Positions 6,474-8,813 of a stretch of 8,813 nucleotides of DNA are shown here, piece after piece. This DNA comes from a bacterium (GTDB taxonomy: Bacteria > Bdellovibrionota > FAC87 > UBA2466), in the NCBI GenBank assembly GCA_022842225.1, contig JALHPX010000108.1, positions 1-8,813 of the forward strand. The letters run 5' to 3'. The notes under the pieces are model-generated. The model made no database searches, was not told the origin of the DNA, and worked only from the letters and a program-made list of their open reading frames with translations. The translations under genes and the position numbers were made by a program. Within the stretch, counting starts at the first letter, position 1. Every line of letters starts with the position of its first letter.

Positions 6474-7193
6474 TTAAAAGAATCCAGTGGCGCCGGAGAA
6501 TACGAGCGAATAGATAGCGACGTTGGGATTGGTGCTGTTGACAGGCACCAGGTACTTCAACATAAAGCCCAATTCGAAATCTCGGAATCTAGAAAGCCCA
6601 CCTAGTTCCACAAATGGGGCTTCCTGTCCTCGCGTCGCAAAGCGAAAGCCCGCGCCGATGATCCCGCGCAAGCGGAGTGCTCCCAAGGGCAGATTGCCAT
6701 TGCCTCGCACCGAGCTGTCCAATCCCATGATGTCTGGCTGAGTTCTGTTGAGTCGATAAAACACGGCATTTCGCAGGCTGAGCCGCTCCATCATAAAGTA
6801 TTCCAGTCCCAGCGCGACTTCTGCGAAGCCTTCTCCCGACATGCTTCCGCCTGAGGCGCCAATATCTAAGCGGAGTCGCTTAAACGTTGGCTCAAAAATC
6901 GGCACTTCGGATTGGACATCGGTGCTGACATCATAGGCATCAGAAGTCGATACAGCAGTAAGGCTCGATTTCTGGATCCACAGATCGCGTCCGCTTCGCG
7001 ATTTCACTCGAAGGAATTCACCCTGTTCGCGCGATGAATGCAGGCGCTTACCCTTGTGAAGCAGGCCTAGGTTTTCGGAAGTTGTCGAGGGCTCTGCGTA
7101 GACAGGAGTGTTGTCGGCTTCCACCCGGTACTCCGCGGCGTATATCGACGAGCAAAGTAGTAAGAGAAGGCACCATTCTACGCGCAGCTTCAT
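6474..7193 (-). CDS. SH3b-domain outer-membrane beta-barrel protein
   Basis: This is a 239-residue envelope protein. Residues 1-20 are a signal peptide (MKLRVEW, five Leu, SIYAA before E21). Residues 22-80 match a bacterial SH3b domain: TPVYAEPSTTSENLG, then LLHKGKRL, then GEFLRVKSRSGRDLWI. After a Ser/Thr/Asp linker (about 81-105), residues 106-239 alternate polar and hydrophobic strands (LRLDIGASGG, FAEVALGLEYFMM, LSLRNAVFYRL, LRLRGIIGAGFRF, FELGFMLKYLV, AIYSLVFSGATGFF). They end in Phe-Phe, the terminal signature recognised by the BAM machinery. The pattern suits a small barrel of about eight strands anchored in the outer membrane, with the SH3b domain in the periplasm where it could bind peptidoglycan. 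The start at 7193 is chosen because AAGAGG lies 4 nt upstream and the signal peptide follows directly; a longer frame to 7274 would put 27 residues in front of it. Exact function is unknown. Confidence 0.88.
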   Translation of the reverse strand: MKLRVEWCLLLLLCSSIYAAEYRVEADNTPVYAEPSTTSENLGLLHKGKRLHSSREQGEFLRVKSRSGRDLWIQKSSLTAVSTSDAYDVSTDVQSEVPIFEPTFKRLRLDIGASGGSMSGEGFAEVALGLEYFMMERLSLRNAVFYRLNRTQPDIMGLDSSVRGNGNLPLGALRLRGIIGAGFRFATRGQEAPFVELGGLSRFRDFELGFMLKYLVPVNSTNPNVAIYSLVFSGATGFF

Positions 7194-7197
7194 TTTT

Positions 7198-7203
7198 CCT
7201 CTT
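7198..7203 (-). promoter_or_regulatory. Ribosome binding site of the SH3b-barrel gene
   Basis: AAGAGG on the minus strand, 4 nt before the ATG at 7193, decides that start over the longer in-frame ATG at 7274. Confidence 0.6.
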
Positions 7204-7314
7204 GTTGGCAGGCGATTCATTCTCATTGCGGGTCCGTTTATACGGAGATTACTATTCAGCGAGGCGAGGGGCAAAGTGAAGAAATTACTTCTCCAAAATT
7301 TGAAGTTTCCACAC
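7204..7314. promoter_or_regulatory. Divergent intergenic region with presumed promoters
   Basis: This is the largest gap in the window, and the SH3b-barrel gene and the PAP2 gene both start from it in opposite directions. It must hold at least one promoter for each unless one is read through. Candidate elements are weak: for the plus strand, TTGCGG at 7226-7231 and TACTAT at 7250-7255 with an 18-nt spacer; for the minus strand, a TATAAA hexamer at 7237-7242 without a matching -35. The minus-strand TATAAA lies inside an imperfect 12-bp dyad, CCGTTTATACGG (7234-7245), which could be an operator. The placement is inferred from gene layout more than from sequence. Confidence 0.35.
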
Positions 7315-7319
7315 GAGGT
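7315..7319 (+). promoter_or_regulatory. Ribosome binding site of the PAP2 gene
   Basis: GAGGT lies 5 nt before the ATG at 7325. It favours that start over an in-frame GTG at 7361, which would begin directly at the signal segment but has no Shine-Dalgarno. Confidence 0.6.
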
Positions 7320-7324
7320 AGACG

Positions 7325-8143
7325 ATGTTGGAACCTGGTGCTACCAATTCTCGCTATAACGTGAATAAGTTATTTCTCATCTTTCTATTGGTGTTTGCCT
7401 CTGTCCAGACTCAGGGCGCGGAGCGGGCGCCATCGTTATACAAAACTGATCTGGCGACGGATCTCTCCATTACCGGCATCTCTCTTCTGACGACGACGGT
7501 GCTCTATGGATTTGAGAAGAAGCTAATTAGCTTGCGGTGCCCTTGTCCTACCTCAGAAATAAATTCACTCGATCGCGGAGTTGTGGGCAATCGTAGCAAC
7601 GCCGCTCTTTTGATGACCGATGTGGCGTTGGGCGCCTTCATGACAGTTCCCCTGCTTGCCGACTGGTTTCTTGTTGGTGGGTGGAGTCCGGAGTTTATCG
7701 AGGATACTTTGGTATTTACCCAAGTCCTTGCCGTCACGGGCGCTTTCACCAGTATTGTGAAGAATGTGGTGCAGCGTCCAATACCTCGCTCTTATGAGGG
7801 AGAGGTGGCATCGATGACTAGTCCCACGGGTTATCGTTCTTTTTTCTCTGGTCATGTTTCCATGGCGACAGCCGCATTGACGGCAGGCGCGGTAACCCTC
7901 AGTCAGAGAATGGATTCGCACGTCTGGCCGTGGTTTGTCGTCGGGGGCGGCGGGTTATTAGTGGCTGCCGGTCGCATCGCGGGCGGAGCTCACTTTTACA
8001 CTGATGTGATTGTGGGGGGCGCAATGGGTGTTAGCGCGGGTCTATTGATTCCGTGGCTTCATCGGCGGCGTGGCGAGCTGGGTTCGGTTATGGTTCTGCC
8101 ACAGCAAGGCGGCGCGCTGGCGCTGTGGTCGAAGGCCATTTAG
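7325..8143 (+). CDS. PAP2-family membrane phosphatase
   Basis: This is a 272-residue integral membrane protein of the type 2 phosphatidic acid phosphatase superfamily, which removes phosphate from lipid phosphates such as undecaprenyl pyrophosphate, phosphatidate or lipid A on the periplasmic face. A 12-residue polar extension precedes a hydrophobic signal or anchor segment (about 15-31). Several further hydrophobic segments follow, at about 48-62, 94-118, 130-145, 179-193, 202-216 and 226-243. The catalytic motifs are visible: motif 1 K146 in KNVVQRPIPR; motif 2 SGH with His177; motif 3 GRIAGGAHFYTD with Arg217, nucleophile His223 and Asp227. In motif 1 the expected K-x6-R-P reads K-x6-I-P: Ile153 stands where Arg is usual, with an Arg-Pro two residues earlier. 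The residues CPC at 72-74 are also uncommon. The C-terminal 27 residues are a soluble tail. It is probably first in an operon with the two small genes downstream. The family is secure, but the substrate cannot be read from sequence. Confidence 0.93.
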   Translation: MLEPGATNSRYNVNKLFLIFLLVFASVQTQGAERAPSLYKTDLATDLSITGISLLTTTVLYGFEKKLISLRCPCPTSEINSLDRGVVGNRSNAALLMTDVALGAFMTVPLLADWFLVGGWSPEFIEDTLVFTQVLAVTGAFTSIVKNVVQRPIPRSYEGEVASMTSPTGYRSFFSGHVSMATAALTAGAVTLSQRMDSHVWPWFVVGGGGLLVAAGRIAGGAHFYTDVIVGGAMGVSAGLLIPWLHRRRGELGSVMVLPQQGGALALWSKAI

Positions 8144-8153
8144 AAGTTCCAGA

Positions 8154-8438
8154 ATGAAAAACCGAAGCGAACGAGAAAGTAGTCTGCGAGTGAGCAAAGC
8201 AAAATTCAAAAAAGGCTCCAAGGTGCAATGGAAATGGTTGGGCCGTGTAATCTCGGGCAAGGTGGAAGACATTTTCTTCGCTCCCATCGTCATGACGATT
8301 AAAGGCAAAGCCATTAAGCGAAACGGCTCGCCAGAGAAGCCAGCATACTTGGTGCGGTCCGAAGCCGACAATATCGCCCTTAAACTCGAAACAGAATTGA
8401 TGAAATGGGAACCCAGCCAGAGTGTGTGGCGGGATTAA
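8154..8438 (+). CDS. DUF2945 / HVA1-Tudor-like small protein
   Basis: This is a small basic soluble protein of 94 residues. The core (about 15-82) has the DUF2945 (hypervirulence-associated Tudor-like) layout: KFKKGSKVQWKW, GRVISGKVEDIF, TIKGKAIKRNGSPEKPAYLV and IALKLETEL. The domain is a small SH3-like barrel; no biochemical function is established for it. The ATG at 8154 is used here and lies 10 nt after the PAP2 stop. A GTG at 8190 would give the N-terminus SKAKFKKG, closer to the usual length of relatives, so the first 12 residues may not be translated; neither has a strong Shine-Dalgarno. A longer frame from 8070 overlaps the end of PAP2 and is not credible. The tight spacing to PAP2 and to the acetyltransferase (6 nt) points to a shared transcript. 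Domain call fairly secure; start uncertain. Confidence 0.82.
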   Translation: MKNRSERESSLRVSKAKFKKGSKVQWKWLGRVISGKVEDIFFAPIVMTIKGKAIKRNGSPEKPAYLVRSEADNIALKLETELMKWEPSQSVWRD

Positions 8439-8444
8439 TTGGGT

Positions 8445-8813
8445 ATGGAGATTCAATTCTTAGCGGACCGACCTGAGTTTATTCCTCTGATCTCAAATTG
8501 GTATTACACCGAGTGGGGGCGGCTGATGAAAGATCAGACCGAGCAAAAGATCCGCGATCGCATTAGCGGGATGCTCAATCGAGATAAAATCCCGTTGCAC
8601 ATTGTAGCCGTCGAAGGCGACGAGCTACTGGGAGTGGCCCAGCTAAAGATCCGAGAGATGGATATTTATCCCGACAAAGAACACTGGCTGGGAGGAGTGT
8701 ATGTATCGTCGGCAGCGCGTGGCCGAGGCGTGGGCTCTTTCCTAGTGACCAGAGCGCTGGAACTCGCCAAGCACCTACAGGTAAAGACTCTCTACCTTCA
8801 GACGGAAAATCTC
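8445..8813 (+). CDS. GNAT-family N-acetyltransferase (C-terminus beyond window)
   Basis: The first 123 residues of an acetyl-CoA-dependent acyltransferase run off the right edge. The N-terminal part (MEIQFLADRPEFIPL, then NWYYTEWGR) resembles small GNAT proteins of the general bacterial acetyltransferase group. Residues 50-86 give the central strands (LHIVAVEGDELLGVAQL, WLGGVYV). The acetyl-CoA pyrophosphate-binding loop (motif A) is ARGRGVGS with R92-x2-G95-x-G97, followed by the helix FLVTRALELAK. Length and start fit the family. The start is 6 nt after the DUF2945 stop, with only GGG just upstream as a possible Shine-Dalgarno, so translational coupling is likely. Its substrate cannot be told from the visible part. 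Confidence 0.9.
   Translation, partial: MEIQFLADRPEFIPLISNWYYTEWGRLMKDQTEQKIRDRISGMLNRDKIPLHIVAVEGDELLGVAQLKIREMDIYPDKEHWLGGVYVSSAARGRGVGSFLVTRALELAKHLQVKTLYLQTENL

Noticed and set aside
7150..7193. Lipoprotein signal in the SH3b-barrel protein (Leu-rich stretch followed by Cys14)
   Set aside because: The residue before Cys is Leu, not Gly/Ala/Ser, and Cys lies inside the hydrophobic core; a signal peptidase I site after Ala20 fits better.
7565..7921. 118-codon minus-strand frame inside the PAP2 gene
   Set aside because: It is antisense to the catalytic region of PAP2, and its Arg/His-rich composition is typical of a reverse-strand shadow.
8088..8456. 122-codon minus-strand frame across the DUF2945 gene
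   Set aside because: It is fully antisense to a gene with a recognisable domain, and no signature is seen in its translation.

Overview
The window comes from a Gram-negative, diderm bacterium of roughly mid-range GC. The best evidence is a signal-peptide protein that ends in an outer-membrane beta-barrel with a C-terminal Phe. A cyanobacterial/phytochrome-style histidine kinase paired with an Rcp1-like single-domain response regulator, and a CheB-CheR-PAS-kinase fusion, fit environmental lineages such as Bdellovibrionota, Acidobacteriota or Myxococcota. I cannot place it more precisely. Coding density is high: no gap exceeds about 130 bases, and there are no RNA genes, insertion sequences, CRISPR arrays or long DNA repeats that I can see.

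Positions 2-190 (+) hold the last 62 codons of an unidentified gene, which converges on fpg with a 3-nt gap. Positions 194-5643 (-) carry four co-oriented genes, read right to left: yjdM (zinc-ribbon protein), a CheY/Rcp1-like response regulator, a 1220-residue CheB-CheR-PAS-PAS-histidine kinase, and fpg (formamidopyrimidine-DNA glycosylase). The kinase and fpg reading frames overlap by 8 nt. The response regulator and kinase almost certainly form a phosphorelay pair. The coupling of a DNA-repair glycosylase to the kinase is less expected.

Positions 5694-8143 form an envelope cluster: a secreted protein with an NlpC/P60-like Cys/His pattern (+), a convergent SH3b plus outer-membrane barrel protein (-), and, divergent from that, a PAP2-family phosphatase (+). 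After PAP2, spaced by only 6-10 nt, come a small DUF2945/Tudor-like protein and a GNAT acetyltransferase that runs off the right edge. PAP2-DUF2945-GNAT is probably one operon.

Points worth a second look: the Fpg lacks the 8-oxoguanine capping loop that defines typical bacterial Fpg; the secreted protein looks like an unannotated NlpC/P60-type peptidase beside a separate SH3b-barrel protein; and the kinase carries CheB and CheR catalytic domains with no receiver domain and no chemoreceptor or CheA nearby. I do not see a clearly new defence or mobile system here.
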